A stretch of 64,000 bases of DNA from Xanthomonas hyacinthi. Lineage in GTDB: Bacteria > Pseudomonadota > Gammaproteobacteria > Xanthomonadales > Xanthomonadaceae. Below, in pieces: positions 41,434-49,993 of the stretch (position 1 is its first letter; the number at the start of each line of letters is the position of its first letter). The notes under the pieces were generated by a model, which did no database searches, was not told the DNA's origin, and saw nothing but the letters and a program-made list of their open reading frames with translations. The stretch lies in the NCBI RefSeq assembly GCF_009769165.1, contig NZ_CP043476.1, forward strand, positions 3,293,001-3,357,000. Direction: 5' to 3'. The position numbers and the translations under genes were made by a program.

Positions 41434-42171
41434 ATGCGCCAGATCATCCTCGATACCGAAACCACCGGCCTGGAATGGAAGAAGGGCAACCGCGTCGTCG
41501 AAATCGGCGCGGTGGAACTGCTCGAGCGCCGCCCCAGCGGGCGCAACTTCCACCGCTACCTGCGCCCGGACTGCGACTTCGAACCGGGCGCGCAGGAAGT
41601 CACCGGCCTGACCCTGGAGTTCCTCGCCGACAAGCCGGAGTTCCACGAGGTGGTGGACGCGTTCCTGGCGTTCATCGACGGCGCCGAACTGATCATCCAC
41701 AACGCCTCGTTCGACCTGGGCTTCCTCGACTACGAACTGTCGCGGCTGGGCGCGTCCTTCGGGCGCATCCTCGACCGCGCCACGGTCATCGATACGCTGC
41801 TGCTGGCGCGCGAGCGCTTCCCCGGCCAGCGCAATTCGCTGGATGCGCTGTGCAAGCGGCTGGGCGTGGACAATTCGCACCGGCAGCTGCACGGCGCGCT
41901 GCTCGATGCGCAGATCCTCAGCGACGTGTATATCGCGCTGACCTCGGGCCAGGAGGAGATCGGCTTCGCCCTGGCCGACGAGCGCGGCGGCCGCGCCGAC
42001 GGCCAGCGCACCGCGTTCGACATGGCGACGCTGCTGCCGCGGCCGCGGGTGCTGGCGACCGCGTCGGAGCTGGACGCGCACCAGGCGCGGCTGGAAAAGC
42101 TGCGCAAGAAGGCCGGGCGTGCGCTGTGGGACGAGGCCGAGCCGGTGCTGGCCGAGGCCGTGGCTGGCTGA
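41434..42171 (+). CDS. dnaQ: DNA polymerase III epsilon subunit (proofreading exonuclease)
   Basis: A 245-residue DEDDh exonuclease. ExoI is ILDTETTGLEWKKGNRVVEIGAVEL, ExoII is IIHNASFDLGFLDYEL, and ExoIII is LHGALLDAQILSDVYI with the diagnostic His. The C-terminal tail (after residue 190) binds the alpha polymerase subunit and is Arg/Ala-rich here. Length and motif order match DnaQ. The start at 41434 is the first ATG before ExoI; rnhA ends 32 bases earlier. Confidence 0.96.
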   Translation: MRQIILDTETTGLEWKKGNRVVEIGAVELLERRPSGRNFHRYLRPDCDFEPGAQEVTGLTLEFLADKPEFHEVVDAFLAFIDGAELIIHNASFDLGFLDYELSRLGASFGRILDRATVIDTLLLARERFPGQRNSLDALCKRLGVDNSHRQLHGALLDAQILSDVYIALTSGQEEIGFALADERGGRADGQRTAFDMATLLPRPRVLATASELDAHQARLEKLRKKAGRALWDEAEPVLAEAVAG

Positions 42172-42311
42172 GCGGGCGGCGGCGCTGGGAAGCGTCGTTC
42201 GCTGGCGCTGCGTTTAGATTTGTCCCGGCAGGGTCAGCACGGCGCGCAGCTTTTCGAGGCCAGCCGCACACTGCGCCTGCCGCCGCCGGCATGGTCTGCG
42301 CCGGCGCCAGC

Positions 42312-43016
42312 TCAGTGGCAGCGCACCAGGATCGCGGTGATGTTGTCCGAACCGCCGCCGTCCAGCGCGGCCGCCACCAGCGTATCCACGCATTCCTGCG
42401 CACTGCAGTCGTCGTGGCCGAGCGTGGCGGCGATGCCGGGGTCGTCCACTTCCTCGGTCAGCCCGTCGCTGCACAGCAGCAGTTGCATGCCCGGGCGCAG
42501 TTCGCCGGTCATCGTGGCCACGTTGAGGTGCAGCGGATCGGTGACGCCCAGCGCCTGGGTGACCACGTTGCGGTGCGGGTGCGCACGCGCCTGCTCGGCG
42601 GTCAGCGCGCCCTGCGCGATCAGTTCCTGCACGTAGCTGTGGTCCTGGCTGAGCTGGGCCAGCTTGCCGTCGCGCCACAGGTAGGCGCGGCTGTCGCCGA
42701 CCCAGGCTACTTCGAAGCGGTTGCCCTGCACGCGCGCGGCGACCACGGTGGTGCCCATCGGCAAGCTGTCGTTGCGCCGGCGCGAGGCGCGGATGATCTC
42801 TTCGTCAGCGATGCGGATCGCCTGCGCCAGCGGCGTGCCGCCGCGCACCTCGCGGACGATGGCCTCGCGCGCCAGGGCGCTGGCCACTTCGCCGCAGGCG
42901 TGGCCGCCCATGCCGTCGGCGACCAGCCACAGGCCGAGCTCGTTGTCGCCGTAATAGGTGTCCTCGTTGAGTTCGCGGCGCAGGCCGACGTGGGTGAGGT
43001 GTCCGAATTCGATCAT
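42312..43016 (-). CDS. PP2C-family serine/threonine phosphatase
   Basis: A 234-residue Stp1/PrpC/PppA-type protein phosphatase. The metal-binding motifs are intact: RELNEDTYYGDNELGLW, LVADGMGGHACGEVAS, WVGDSRAYLWRDGKLAQLSQDHSYV, LCSDGLTEEVDD and GGSDNITAILVRC. Such enzymes reverse Hanks-type kinase phosphorylation, in many gamma-proteobacteria within type VI secretion control, but no kinase or T6SS gene is near here. It is convergent with dnaQ, with 140 bases between. Confidence 0.9.
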   Translation of the reverse strand: MIEFGHLTHVGLRRELNEDTYYGDNELGLWLVADGMGGHACGEVASALAREAIVREVRGGTPLAQAIRIADEEIIRASRRRNDSLPMGTTVVAARVQGNRFEVAWVGDSRAYLWRDGKLAQLSQDHSYVQELIAQGALTAEQARAHPHRNVVTQALGVTDPLHLNVATMTGELRPGMQLLLCSDGLTEEVDDPGIAATLGHDDCSAQECVDTLVAAALDGGGSDNITAILVRCH

Positions 43017-43223
43017 TGCGTGCCCGTGGCCGGCCCCGGCGTCCTGTCATTCAAACGGCATCATCGCGGCCAAGCGGACATCAGGCAATCGTTGCCTATG
43101 CCAGAACGCAGGCGCAGTTCATGGCGGTACGGGCGCGGGCGCCGTGCTGCCGGGCGACGCGGCGCTTGTCCGCGCGCAGCGGGAACCGTATGATGCACGC
43201 CCCCGCTTCGCCGGGGACCACCC

Positions 43224-43314
43224 GGGAAGGTGGCAGAGCGGTTGAATGTACCTGACTCGAAATCAGGCAGGCGTTTATAGCGCCTCGGGGGTTCGAATCC
43301 CCCCCTTCCCGCCA
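43224..43314 (+). tRNA. tRNA-Ser (CGA), integration site of a small island
   Basis: A 91-nt class II tRNA with acceptor GGGAAGG/CCTTCCC, a long variable arm, discriminator G and encoded CCA. The anticodon loop CTCGAAA gives CGA. Its 14 terminal bases CCCCCTTCCCGCCA recur at 47076-47089. Confidence 0.95.
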
Positions 43315-43397
43315 CCTTTGCCGAGGTGGTCAGGTCTCAGAACGGCTTAGCGTGGATCGCCGCCATTTTCACGCCATGCCCCCTCGCCAGCTATCGA

Positions 43398-44306
43398 TTA
43401 GCGCCGATCCGCGTGGATCGTGGCATCGATGTGAGTAGCAAGTTCGTCGAGCAGGACGCGAGTCTTGAGCGGCAAATGGAGGGCGCTTGGATAGAGGGCG
43501 ACGATCGGCGCTTCGCCGCCGTCCCAATCGAGCAGCACGCGTTCGAGCCGGCCTGTTGCAAGGTCCTCCGCGACATCAATTTCCGATTTCAGCATGATGC
43601 CAAGGCCGTCCCGCGCCCAGCCATGTACGACATCGCCATCATCGACGCGCAGCCGCGCGTGGGCTGCAAGGTGTGCGGTGGCGCCGCCAGGCCCGTGCAG
43701 GCGCCAGGGTTCGATGGCTGCGCCATAGCGCAGGAAGGCGTGCGCCTTCGCATCCCCCGGCGTGGCCGGCCGGCCGGCGCGATCGAGATAAGCGGGCGCC
43801 GCAACCAGAATGCGCCGGTTGTCGGCGAGTTTTCGCATCATGGCCGAACTGTCGGCGAGAGCGCCGATGCGGATCGCGACATCCAGGCCCTCGCCGACGA
43901 GATCGACCACCCGGTCGTCAAGTTCCAGCGCGACGGCAAGGCCAGGGTAGCGCGCCGCAAGTCGTCCAAGGGCCGGGGCCACGAAGCGCCGGCCGAAGGC
44001 GATCGGCGCACTGATGCGCAAGGTTCCGGCCGGTTCGTTGCGACCGCCAGCTAAACGACCTTCCGCCCCTTCCAGGGTTTCGAGAGCCTGCACGACATCG
44101 GCCAGCAGCCGCGCGCCTTCGTCCGTCGCGCTCAGTGATCGCGTGGTGCGCTGGATCAGCCGAACGCCCACGCGGCTTTCGAGTGTCGCGAGCCGCTTGC
44201 TGACCACGGCCAGCGTGACCCCAAGCCGCCGCGCCGCGGCCGACAGGCTGCCTTCCGCCAGGATCGCGCGAAGCGTCTTCAATTCGTTGAGGTCGTCCAG
44301 CATCAA
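43398..44306 (-). CDS. LysR-family transcriptional regulator
   Basis: A 302-residue protein with the N-terminal winged helix-turn-helix (LNELKTLRAILAEGSLSAAARRLGVTLAVVSKRLATLES) and the C-terminal periplasmic-binding-like effector domain (from about residue 90: AGTLRISAPIAFGRRFVAPALG). It belongs to the large subgroup with RRLGV...IQRTTRSLSATDEG. It is divergent from the deacetylase gene 76 bases away, the usual arrangement for a LysR regulator controlling its neighbour. Start at 44306 or one codon later. Confidence 0.92.
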   Translation of the reverse strand: MMLDDLNELKTLRAILAEGSLSAAARRLGVTLAVVSKRLATLESRVGVRLIQRTTRSLSATDEGARLLADVVQALETLEGAEGRLAGGRNEPAGTLRISAPIAFGRRFVAPALGRLAARYPGLAVALELDDRVVDLVGEGLDVAIRIGALADSSAMMRKLADNRRILVAAPAYLDRAGRPATPGDAKAHAFLRYGAAIEPWRLHGPGGATAHLAAHARLRVDDGDVVHGWARDGLGIMLKSEIDVAEDLATGRLERVLLDWDGGEAPIVALYPSALHLPLKTRVLLDELATHIDATIHADRR

Positions 44307-44382
44307 CTATCAACCCAGAAGCGATAAACAATCGTCTATTCGATATATTATCATTTATGGTGCGATAGTCTATATTTGGCCC
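44307..44382. promoter_or_regulatory. divergent LysR/deacetylase promoter region
   Basis: A 76-base AT-rich gap (ATAAACAATCG and ATATATTATCATTTAT stand out against GC-rich surroundings) with imperfect dyad symmetry ATAAA...TTTAT and a repeated CGATA. It is likely the binding site of the adjacent LysR regulator and holds both promoters; no precise T-N11-A box is assigned. Confidence 0.45.
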
Positions 44383-45384
44383 ATGACCAATGCAGCCATC
44401 TCCATCACCCGTCGAACGTTTCTCGGCAGCGGCCTTGCCGCCATCGCCGCGTCCGCCATTGCCGTCCCCGCGAATGCAAAGGAAATCACCATGGCCGCTG
44501 GATCCTTCTGGCCCGACAATGCACGCCTTGCCGTCAGCTTCTCGCTCATGCTCGAGGCCGGCGGTCAGCCGATCTCCGGTGCGGGCGGTGTCATCCCCGA
44601 TCCCATCGAGAAGGGACTGCCGGACCTGCCGACCAACGCATTCTTCCAGTACGGCGTCTACGAGGGCGTGCCGCGGATCCTCGACCTGATGGACAAGCAT
44701 CGGGTCAAGCTGTCCTGCTTCATGATCGGCCAGGCAGTTGAGAAGGCACCCGACCTGGCGCGGGAAATCGTCCGGCGCGGCCATGAGGCCGCGGCCCACG
44801 GCAGGACCTGGGAAAACAGCTATTTTCTCGACCCGGACGCCGAGCGGCGCTTCATCGCCGACAGCGTCGAGAAGATCCAGAAGATCACCGGTCAGCAGCC
44901 GGTCGGATGGAACGCATATTGGATGCGCAACTCGCCGCGCACGCTCGATATCCTGCAGTCGCTTGGCTTCAAATACCACATCGATGAGCCAAGCATGGAC
45001 GAACCGTTCATCGTCAGGCTCAAGGGCGGGGACTTCGTCACCGTACCCTATACCTTCCATATGAACGACATCGTCTCCTTCCCGTTCGAGAACTACAATC
45101 CTGCGGCCTACGAACAGGCGCTGAAGGATGAATTCGATCAGCTCTATGAGGAAGGCGCGCACCGGCGGCGGATGATGGTCGTGTCGCTGCACGACCGCAT
45201 CTCCGGTCATGCCAACCGGGTGCGCGTGCTCGACCGCTTCCTGGCCTATGCCCGATCGAAGCCCGGCGTGTGGTTCGCCCGCAAGGACGAGATCGCGACA
45301 TGGGCGGCCAAGCACCGAGCGATCACTCCCATCTACGACCGTGGCGCGCCGACCGTCAGCGGCTTGCCCGGCTCAGCCGCCTGA
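44383..45384 (+). CDS. exported polysaccharide deacetylase/PuuE-like protein
   Basis: A 333-residue protein with a probable Tat-like signal (ITRRTFLGSGLAAIAASAIAVPANA). The NodB-type barrel is recognisable in VPRILDLMDKHRVKLSCFMIGQAVEKAPDLAREIVRRGHEAAAHG, VGWNAYWMRNSPRTLDILQSLGFKYHIDE and MMVVSLHDRISGHANRVRVLDRFL. The first metal Asp pair of classic NodB enzymes (TFDDG) is replaced by VSFSLMLEAGG, as in the PuuE/allantoinase-like branch, so the substrate may not be a polysaccharide. The start at 44383 gives a complete signal peptide. It heads the operon with the SDR gene 23 bases downstream. Confidence 0.8.
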   Translation: MTNAAISITRRTFLGSGLAAIAASAIAVPANAKEITMAAGSFWPDNARLAVSFSLMLEAGGQPISGAGGVIPDPIEKGLPDLPTNAFFQYGVYEGVPRILDLMDKHRVKLSCFMIGQAVEKAPDLAREIVRRGHEAAAHGRTWENSYFLDPDAERRFIADSVEKIQKITGQQPVGWNAYWMRNSPRTLDILQSLGFKYHIDEPSMDEPFIVRLKGGDFVTVPYTFHMNDIVSFPFENYNPAAYEQALKDEFDQLYEEGAHRRRMMVVSLHDRISGHANRVRVLDRFLAYARSKPGVWFARKDEIATWAAKHRAITPIYDRGAPTVSGLPGSAA

Positions 45385-45407
45385 TCCCGAACGAAAAGGA
45401 ATAGACC

Positions 45408-46118
45408 ATGACTCTCTCGCTGAAAGACAAACGCGTCCTTGTCATCGGCGCGGCCGGCGGGATCGGCGCCGCGACGGCCGAAGCTTTTGCCTCGGCCGGT
45501 GCTTCGGTCTTCGCCGCTGGCCGCCTCGGTCCCAAGCTCGAAGCACTCGCTGCCCGGGCTGCGGTCGAGCCCGTCGCACTCGACATTCTCGACAACCCTG
45601 CCATCGAAGCCTTCTTCGGCGCGGCGCGGCCGTTCGATCACGTGGTGATCGCCGCGGCGACGACCCGGAGTGGTCCGGTTGGTGTTCTGTCGCTCGACGA
45701 CGCCAGGGCCTCCATGGAAAGCAAGTTCTGGGGCGGCTATCGCGTCGCGCGGGCTGCCAGAATCGCGGATGGCGGCTCGATCACCTTCGTCTCGGGATTT
45801 CTCTCGCGGCGGCCGAGTGCGAGTTCGGTGCTGCAGGGCGCGATCAATGCGGCTCTGGAAGCCCTTGGGCGCGGCCTGGCACTGGAACGGGCCCCGGTCC
45901 GGGTCAACACGGTGTCGCCCGGCCTGATCGATACGCCGCTCTGGGGCTGCATGGACAAGGCCGAGCGCGAAGCCATGTTCGCCCGCACGGCCGAGCGGCT
46001 GCCCGCGCGTCGCGTCGGCCAGCCCGAGGATATCGCGCAGGCGATCCTGTTCGTCGCGACCAATCCCTTCGCCACCGGCACCACGGTCACAGTCGACGGC
46101 GGCGCCACTATCGCCTGA
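45408..46118 (+). CDS. atypical short-chain dehydrogenase/reductase
   Basis: A 236-residue Rossmann protein with the NAD(P) motif VLVIGAAGGIGAATAEAF and a C-terminal VNTVSPGLIDTPLW and TGTTVTVDGGA, so overall an SDR. The catalytic Tyr-x-x-x-Lys is not present: the equivalent stretch reads SVLQGAINAALEAL, with Gln and Asn where Tyr and Lys normally align; the Ser region reads SITFVSGFLS. Some SDR subfamilies share this feature, so it may bind cofactor without classical catalysis. It lies 23 bases after the deacetylase gene with an AAAGGAA site. Confidence 0.85.
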   Translation: MTLSLKDKRVLVIGAAGGIGAATAEAFASAGASVFAAGRLGPKLEALAARAAVEPVALDILDNPAIEAFFGAARPFDHVVIAAATTRSGPVGVLSLDDARASMESKFWGGYRVARAARIADGGSITFVSGFLSRRPSASSVLQGAINAALEALGRGLALERAPVRVNTVSPGLIDTPLWGCMDKAEREAMFARTAERLPARRVGQPEDIAQAILFVATNPFATGTTVTVDGGATIA

Positions 46119-46241
46119 GACGAGCGGTACTTACCCGAACTCGGGAAACATCACCGCTTCACCAACGTGCCGACCGCCATCCTCGACGAACTGATGTTTC
46201 GCGGGGACGCCGCCGCCACCCACCCGGAAAGAGAAAATGTC

Positions 46242-46772
46242 ATGCTTGAATTTCCAATTGTGGCCGCCATACTCGCAACCCTGCTCTCTGCGCCGGTCGA
46301 TGCCGCAGAGGTGAAGATCGACGATCTCACCATCGGAGGGACCGTCTCGAGCGCACAAAACCAGGCGACGGTGAAGGCAGCGAAAGCCTTCTATCAGTTC
46401 TGGGACACCGGCGACGAAGCCGCCCTCAAGGCAGCGATCGCGTCGACCTTCACCGACCGCGCGCTGCCGCCGGGCCGTCCCCAAGGGCCGGAAGGCCCGG
46501 CGTTCGCCTCGAAGAACTTCCGCTCAGCGGTCCCCGATCTCCGCGTCGAGGTGAAGAAAATGATCGTCACGGGCGATTTTGTTACGGTTCATATGGAGTT
46601 CAAAGGTCATTTCACCGGCAGCTTCGGCACAGTGAAGGGCCAGGGGCAGGCGATCGACTTCATCGCAACCGATCTGCTCAAGGTGACCGACGGGCGGATT
46701 ACGGACAACTGGCACATCGAGGACAATCTGACGCTGCTCTCGCAAATGGGCGTCGCGACCGTCGTCCGGTGA
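46242..46772 (+). CDS. exported SnoaL/NTF2-like protein (ester cyclase family)
   Basis: A 176-residue protein with a short signal peptide (MLEFPIVAAILATLLSAPVDAAE) and a SnoaL-like polyketide-cyclase fold: KAFYQFWDTGDEAALKAAIASTF, FVTVHMEFKGHFTGSFG and DLLKVTDGRITDNWHIEDNLTLL. Such proteins are cyclases, hydratases or small-molecule binders; the substrate is unknown. The ATG at 46242 has a GGAAAGAG site. The 120 bases upstream encode, in the same frame, an unrelated-looking peptide (VPTAILDELMFRGDAAATHPE), perhaps the tail of a deleted gene. Confidence 0.8.
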   Translation: MLEFPIVAAILATLLSAPVDAAEVKIDDLTIGGTVSSAQNQATVKAAKAFYQFWDTGDEAALKAAIASTFTDRALPPGRPQGPEGPAFASKNFRSAVPDLRVEVKKMIVTGDFVTVHMEFKGHFTGSFGTVKGQGQAIDFIATDLLKVTDGRITDNWHIEDNLTLLSQMGVATVVR

Positions 46773-47075
46773 CTGGCGCGATGGCAGCGTTTTCGAATGT
46801 GGGCATCGCGTTGCGCGTGCAGCGGTCCATTCCTGACGGCGATGATGTCACGGTCGGCCAAATGCGGCATTGGAGCGTTATAGCGTAGACATGGTGCCCA
46901 TCATCGTCGGGCGTGGCCCGCCAGATTTTGTCGCAGCAACAACGTTTCAGCCGAGCGCAGGCGCGATCGCAGCAGGAGGGGGTGAGAAGCCCCCGCGGGT
47001 TCGACGCATCGGCACGATGCCGATGCGCACGGCGCAGCCGCCCGCAGGGCGAGGTGCAGGATGCACCGGGTAAAT
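46773..47075. other. 3' end of the small island, no gene
   Basis: About 300 bases without a convincing ORF before the 14-bp tRNA-Ser repeat. No integrase fragment is recognisable. Confidence 0.5.
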
Positions 47076-47089
47076 CCCCCTTCCCGCCA
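47076..47089 (+). repeat. partial copy of the tRNA-Ser 3' end (attR-like)
   Basis: CCCCCTTCCCGCCA, identical to 43301-43314, preceded by AAAT rather than the full T arm. A terminator follows 32 bases later. Confidence 0.7.
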
Positions 47090-47121
47090 GTTTTGCGGTA
47101 GCAGTAATGCCGGTTGCGCAG

Positions 47122-47147
47122 AAGGCCCCGTCAGGGGCCTTTTGTTA
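47122..47147 (+). terminator. Rho-independent terminator, probably native to tRNA-Ser
   Basis: AAGGCCCC / GGGGCCTT stem with GTCA loop and TTTGTTATTT tail. Its position just after the attR-like repeat mirrors the arrangement at the tRNA-Asp island. Confidence 0.82.
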
Positions 47148-47231
47148 TTTGACGGCCGCGGCCACGCCGCGCCGACATGGCTTTAAGGCCTGCTCGCTAC
47201 ACTTCCTTTCAACTCTTGCCTGGGTGTGCCC

Positions 47232-47636
47232 ATGTCCGAAATCCTCGTCCCCGTGTCCTTTGGCGAACTGCTCGACAAGATCGCCATCCTGCAGATCAAG
47301 TCCGAGCGCATCGGCGATGCGGCCAAGCTGGCCAACGTGCGTGCGGAGCTGTCGGCGCTGGAAAAGACCTGGATGGCGCATCCGGCCGCCAGCGGCGACG
47401 TCGCCCGCCTGCGGCTGGAGCTGAAGGCGGTCAACGAGCGCCTGTGGGCGATCGAGGACGAGATCCGGATCAAGGAGAAGGCGCAGGCCTTCGACGAGGA
47501 GTTCATCAAGCTCGCGCGCAGCGTGTACTACGAGAACGACGAGCGCGCGCGGATCAAGAAGGAGATCAACCTGGCGCTGGGCTCCAGCTACGTCGAAGAG
47601 AAGTCCTACCAGGACTACCGCGGCGCGGCGTCCTGA
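47232..47636 (+). CDS. DUF6165 family protein
   Basis: A 134-residue soluble, mostly helical protein (MSEILVPVSFGELLDKIAILQIKSERIGD, then heptad-like repeats) ending SVYYENDERARIKKEINLALGSSYVEEKSYQDY. The pattern matches the DUF6165 family, often found near LPS or surface glycan genes; here the heptosyltransferase and kdkA lie 0.5-2 kb downstream. The function is not known. A GTG at 47226 is an alternative start, but the ATG at 47232 matches the conserved N-terminus. Confidence 0.8.
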   Translation: MSEILVPVSFGELLDKIAILQIKSERIGDAAKLANVRAELSALEKTWMAHPAASGDVARLRLELKAVNERLWAIEDEIRIKEKAQAFDEEFIKLARSVYYENDERARIKKEINLALGSSYVEEKSYQDYRGAAS

Positions 47637-47718
47637 GGGGAAGCATCCGGCTGAACGAAGCATCCGGGAGGCGTCGTCGCCTCCCGGCGCGGTCCATGCA
47701 GGCCAGAGGATGGGTGGG

Positions 47719-47976
47719 TCAGGCGCGGGCGACCAGGATTCCGGTCAGCCGGCGTACCAGCGGCAAGGCCAGCAGCAGGGTGGGGAAGGCGATCAGCCAC
47801 GACAACGCCCAGGCGCCCAGCCAGAGCGAGTACACGCCCGGCGCCAGGCCGACCGTGCGCAGCGTACTGATCATCGAGACCACGCAGGTCATCAGGATCG
47901 ACAACAACAGCGGCATCACCCAGCCGGCATGGCGGGAATGCAGCTTGCGTGGGGAAAACCGAGGGGAACGAGACAT
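47719..47976 (-). CDS. DUF2798-like small membrane protein
   Basis: An 85-residue protein with two predicted membrane helices (WVMPLLLSILMTCVVSMISTL and WALSWLIAFPTLLLALPLV) and a basic C-terminus VRRLTGILVARA. It matches the two-helix DUF2798 pattern. The start at 47976 (MSRSPRFSPRKLHSR) is preceded by GAGGGGAA. It is convergent with the DUF6165 gene. The function is unknown. Confidence 0.78.
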   Translation of the reverse strand: MSRSPRFSPRKLHSRHAGWVMPLLLSILMTCVVSMISTLRTVGLAPGVYSLWLGAWALSWLIAFPTLLLALPLVRRLTGILVARA

Positions 47977-48173
47977 GCTGCGGACTCCGTAAGCCGGTCG
48001 AGCAAAGGCGCCACCCGCACGCGCCGGGGCGCTGGTGGGAAACGGCCCCGGACGAATCCGGCGCGGTTGGCGCGTTGCTTGACGTAAACGCTTACGGCGG
48101 CGTCCGCAGACCGAGCCGGTGGCGGACACGCACGATCATGGTAAGGCCGCGATCGGTCCGCGCACCAGCCGGC

Positions 48174-49223
48174 TTAGATGCCCTGGTCGGCGCGGTAGCG
48201 CTCGAACGCGGCGATCGCGTCGTCCACGCCGATCAGCGCCATCACCGCGTCGAACTCGATCTTGCTGCCCCATTTCAGTTGTTCGGCCGGCTTGCCGAGG
48301 AACTTGCGCGCCGCCGCGTCGTACTTGTCCACGCAGTAGCAGATGTCCGAATACGGGCCGCTGCGGCGCGGATTGCTCGCCGCGTGCAAGCCCAGCACCT
48401 TGCTGCCCACGGCATTGGCGATGTGCATCGGGCCCGAGTCGGGGGTCATCACCAGCGCGGCGCGCTGCAGCAGCGCCGGCAGTTGCTTGAGCGTGTCGCG
48501 GCCGACCAGGTCCAGCACCGGCGCGCGCATCGCTGCGACGATGGCGTCGGCCGTGCTGCGCTCCAGCTCGCTGCGCCCGCCGCACAGCACCACCCGCCAA
48601 CCCTGCGCGGCGGCGTGGTCGGCGACCGCGGCGTAGCGGTCGGCGTACCAGTTGCGGCGTACGTGGCTGGAACAGGGCGAGATCAGCAGCGCCGGGCGGC
48701 CGTCCTCGGGCCATTGCGCCTGCGCCCAGGCGTGCGCGTCGTCGGGAATCGGCAGGTCCCAGCGCACCTCGCTCTGGCGCAGGCCCAGCGGTTCGCAGAA
48801 GCTGCCGATCGCGTCGAGCACGTGGATGCCGGGGCGGTCGGGGATGCGTTCGTTGACGAACAGGCCGTGCAGGTCCTTGGAGCGGCTGCGATCGTAGCCG
48901 ATGCGGCGGCGCGCGCGGACGAACGCGGACAGCACGTTGGCGCGCAGCGCCACCTGCATCTGCAGCAGCGCATCGAAGCCCTGCGGCGGCAGTTCGCGGC
49001 GCAGCGCGCGCATGCCGGCCACGCCGCTGCGCTTGTCGTAGTCGTGGAAGACCACCCCGGGCAGGCCGTCGAGCAACTTGTGCCCGGCCTTGTCGATGAT
49101 CCAGTGCAGCGCCGCCGCCGCGGGCCAGGCGCGCTGCAGGGTGCGCACCAGCGGCACCACATGGGTCACGTCCCCCAGCGCCGACAGGCGCAACAGGCAC
49201 AGCGAAGGGAGCGTTGCTGCCAT
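48174..49223 (-). CDS. GT9 lipopolysaccharide heptosyltransferase
   Basis: A 349-residue GT-B glycosyltransferase of family 9. The N-terminus CLLRLSALGDVTHVVPLVRTLQ is the classic heptosyltransferase acceptor loop. The C-terminal ADP-heptose-binding domain has RRNWYADRYAAVADH, VVLCGGRSELE, LPALLQRAALVMTPDSGPMHIANAVGSKVLGLH. It resembles WaaC-type heptosyltransferase I, adding heptose to Kdo of the LPS core. It is divergent from kdkA, only 20 bases apart, consistent with a shared LPS-core locus. The start at 49223 (MAATLPSLCLL) is favoured over 49253. Confidence 0.88.
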   Translation of the reverse strand: MAATLPSLCLLRLSALGDVTHVVPLVRTLQRAWPAAAALHWIIDKAGHKLLDGLPGVVFHDYDKRSGVAGMRALRRELPPQGFDALLQMQVALRANVLSAFVRARRRIGYDRSRSKDLHGLFVNERIPDRPGIHVLDAIGSFCEPLGLRQSEVRWDLPIPDDAHAWAQAQWPEDGRPALLISPCSSHVRRNWYADRYAAVADHAAAQGWRVVLCGGRSELERSTADAIVAAMRAPVLDLVGRDTLKQLPALLQRAALVMTPDSGPMHIANAVGSKVLGLHAASNPRRSGPYSDICYCVDKYDAAARKFLGKPAEQLKWGSKIEFDAVMALIGVDDAIAAFERYRADQGI

Positions 49224-49243
49224 GGTGTTGTTAGACTCGCTGA

Positions 49244-49993
49244 ATGGTTGCATTCGACGCCACCGAAGCGCTGACGCCGTACCGCGAGGGCCGCGGCTAT
49301 GGCGCCATTCTGTTCGACCGCCAACGACTGCGGCAAGCCGAGCCGGCGCTGTTCTCCGCGGCGTACTGGGCCGAACGCGCGCGTCCGGTGGACGAGGGCG
49401 GCCGCGGCGGCGCCTGGTTCGTCGATGCCCCGTTCGGGGCCTGCGTGCTGCGCCAGTACCGGCGCGGCGGCCTGGTCGCCAAGCTCAGCCGCGATCGCTA
49501 CCTGTGGTCCGGCGCCGACCGCACCCGCAGCTTCGCCGAGTTCCGGCTGATGCGCGCGCTGCTCGCGCGCAAGCTGCCGGTGCCGCGGCCGTTGGCCGCC
49601 TGCTACCTGCGGCAGGGGCTGCGCTACCGCGCCGCGATCCTGATGGAGCGGCTGGAAGGGGTGCGTTCGCTGGCCGATCGCGCGCATGCCGCCGGCCGCG
49701 GCGCGCCGTGGGAGGAGACCGGACGGCTGGTCGCGCGCTTCCATCGCGCCGGGCTGGATCACGCCGATCTCAACGCGCACAACATCCTGTTCGACGGCAA
49801 CGGCCGCGGCTGGCTGATCGATTTCGACCGCGGCGTGCTGCGCATCCCGGCCACGCGCTGGCGCGAGCGCAACCTCAAGCGCCTGCACCGCTCGCTGCTG
49901 AAGCTGCGCGGCGCGCGCAGCGTGGACGAGGTCAACAAGGACTACGCGCGCCTGCGCCGCGCCTACGACCTGGCCTGGAACCGGGGCTACTGA
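49244..49993 (+). CDS. kdkA: 3-deoxy-D-manno-octulosonic acid (Kdo) kinase
   Basis: A 249-residue lipopolysaccharide kinase of the KdkA/RfaP family that phosphorylates Kdo in the inner core. Protein-kinase-like motifs: [29 protein letters not shown] at the N-lobe, [13 protein letters not shown] at the hinge, [25 protein letters not shown] for the catalytic and metal-binding loops, and the typical tail [12 protein letters not shown]. The downstream MBL-fold gene begins within its stop codon (TGATG), so they are coupled. Confidence 0.93.
   Translation: MVAFDATEALTPYREGRGYGAILFDRQRLRQAEPALFSAAYWAERARPVDEGGRGGAWFVDAPFGACVLRQYRRGGLVAKLSRDRYLWSGADRTRSFAEFRLMRALLARKLPVPRPLAACYLRQGLRYRAAILMERLEGVRSLADRAHAAGRGAPWEETGRLVARFHRAGLDHADLNAHNILFDGNGRGWLIDFDRGVLRIPATRWRERNLKRLHRSLLKLRGARSVDEVNKDYARLRRAYDLAWNRGY

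Larger units (their letters stand above)
43315..47089. mobile_element. small genomic insertion downstream of tRNA-Ser
   Basis: About 3.8 kb between the intact tRNA-Ser and a 14-bp copy of its 3' end. It holds LysR, deacetylase, SDR and SnoaL-like genes and no integrase. Gene content unrelated to the flanks and the terminal direct repeat point to site-specific integration with later loss of the integrase, or trans-acting integration. The repeat copies differ in the length of the C run just upstream, so the core is short. Confidence 0.65.
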
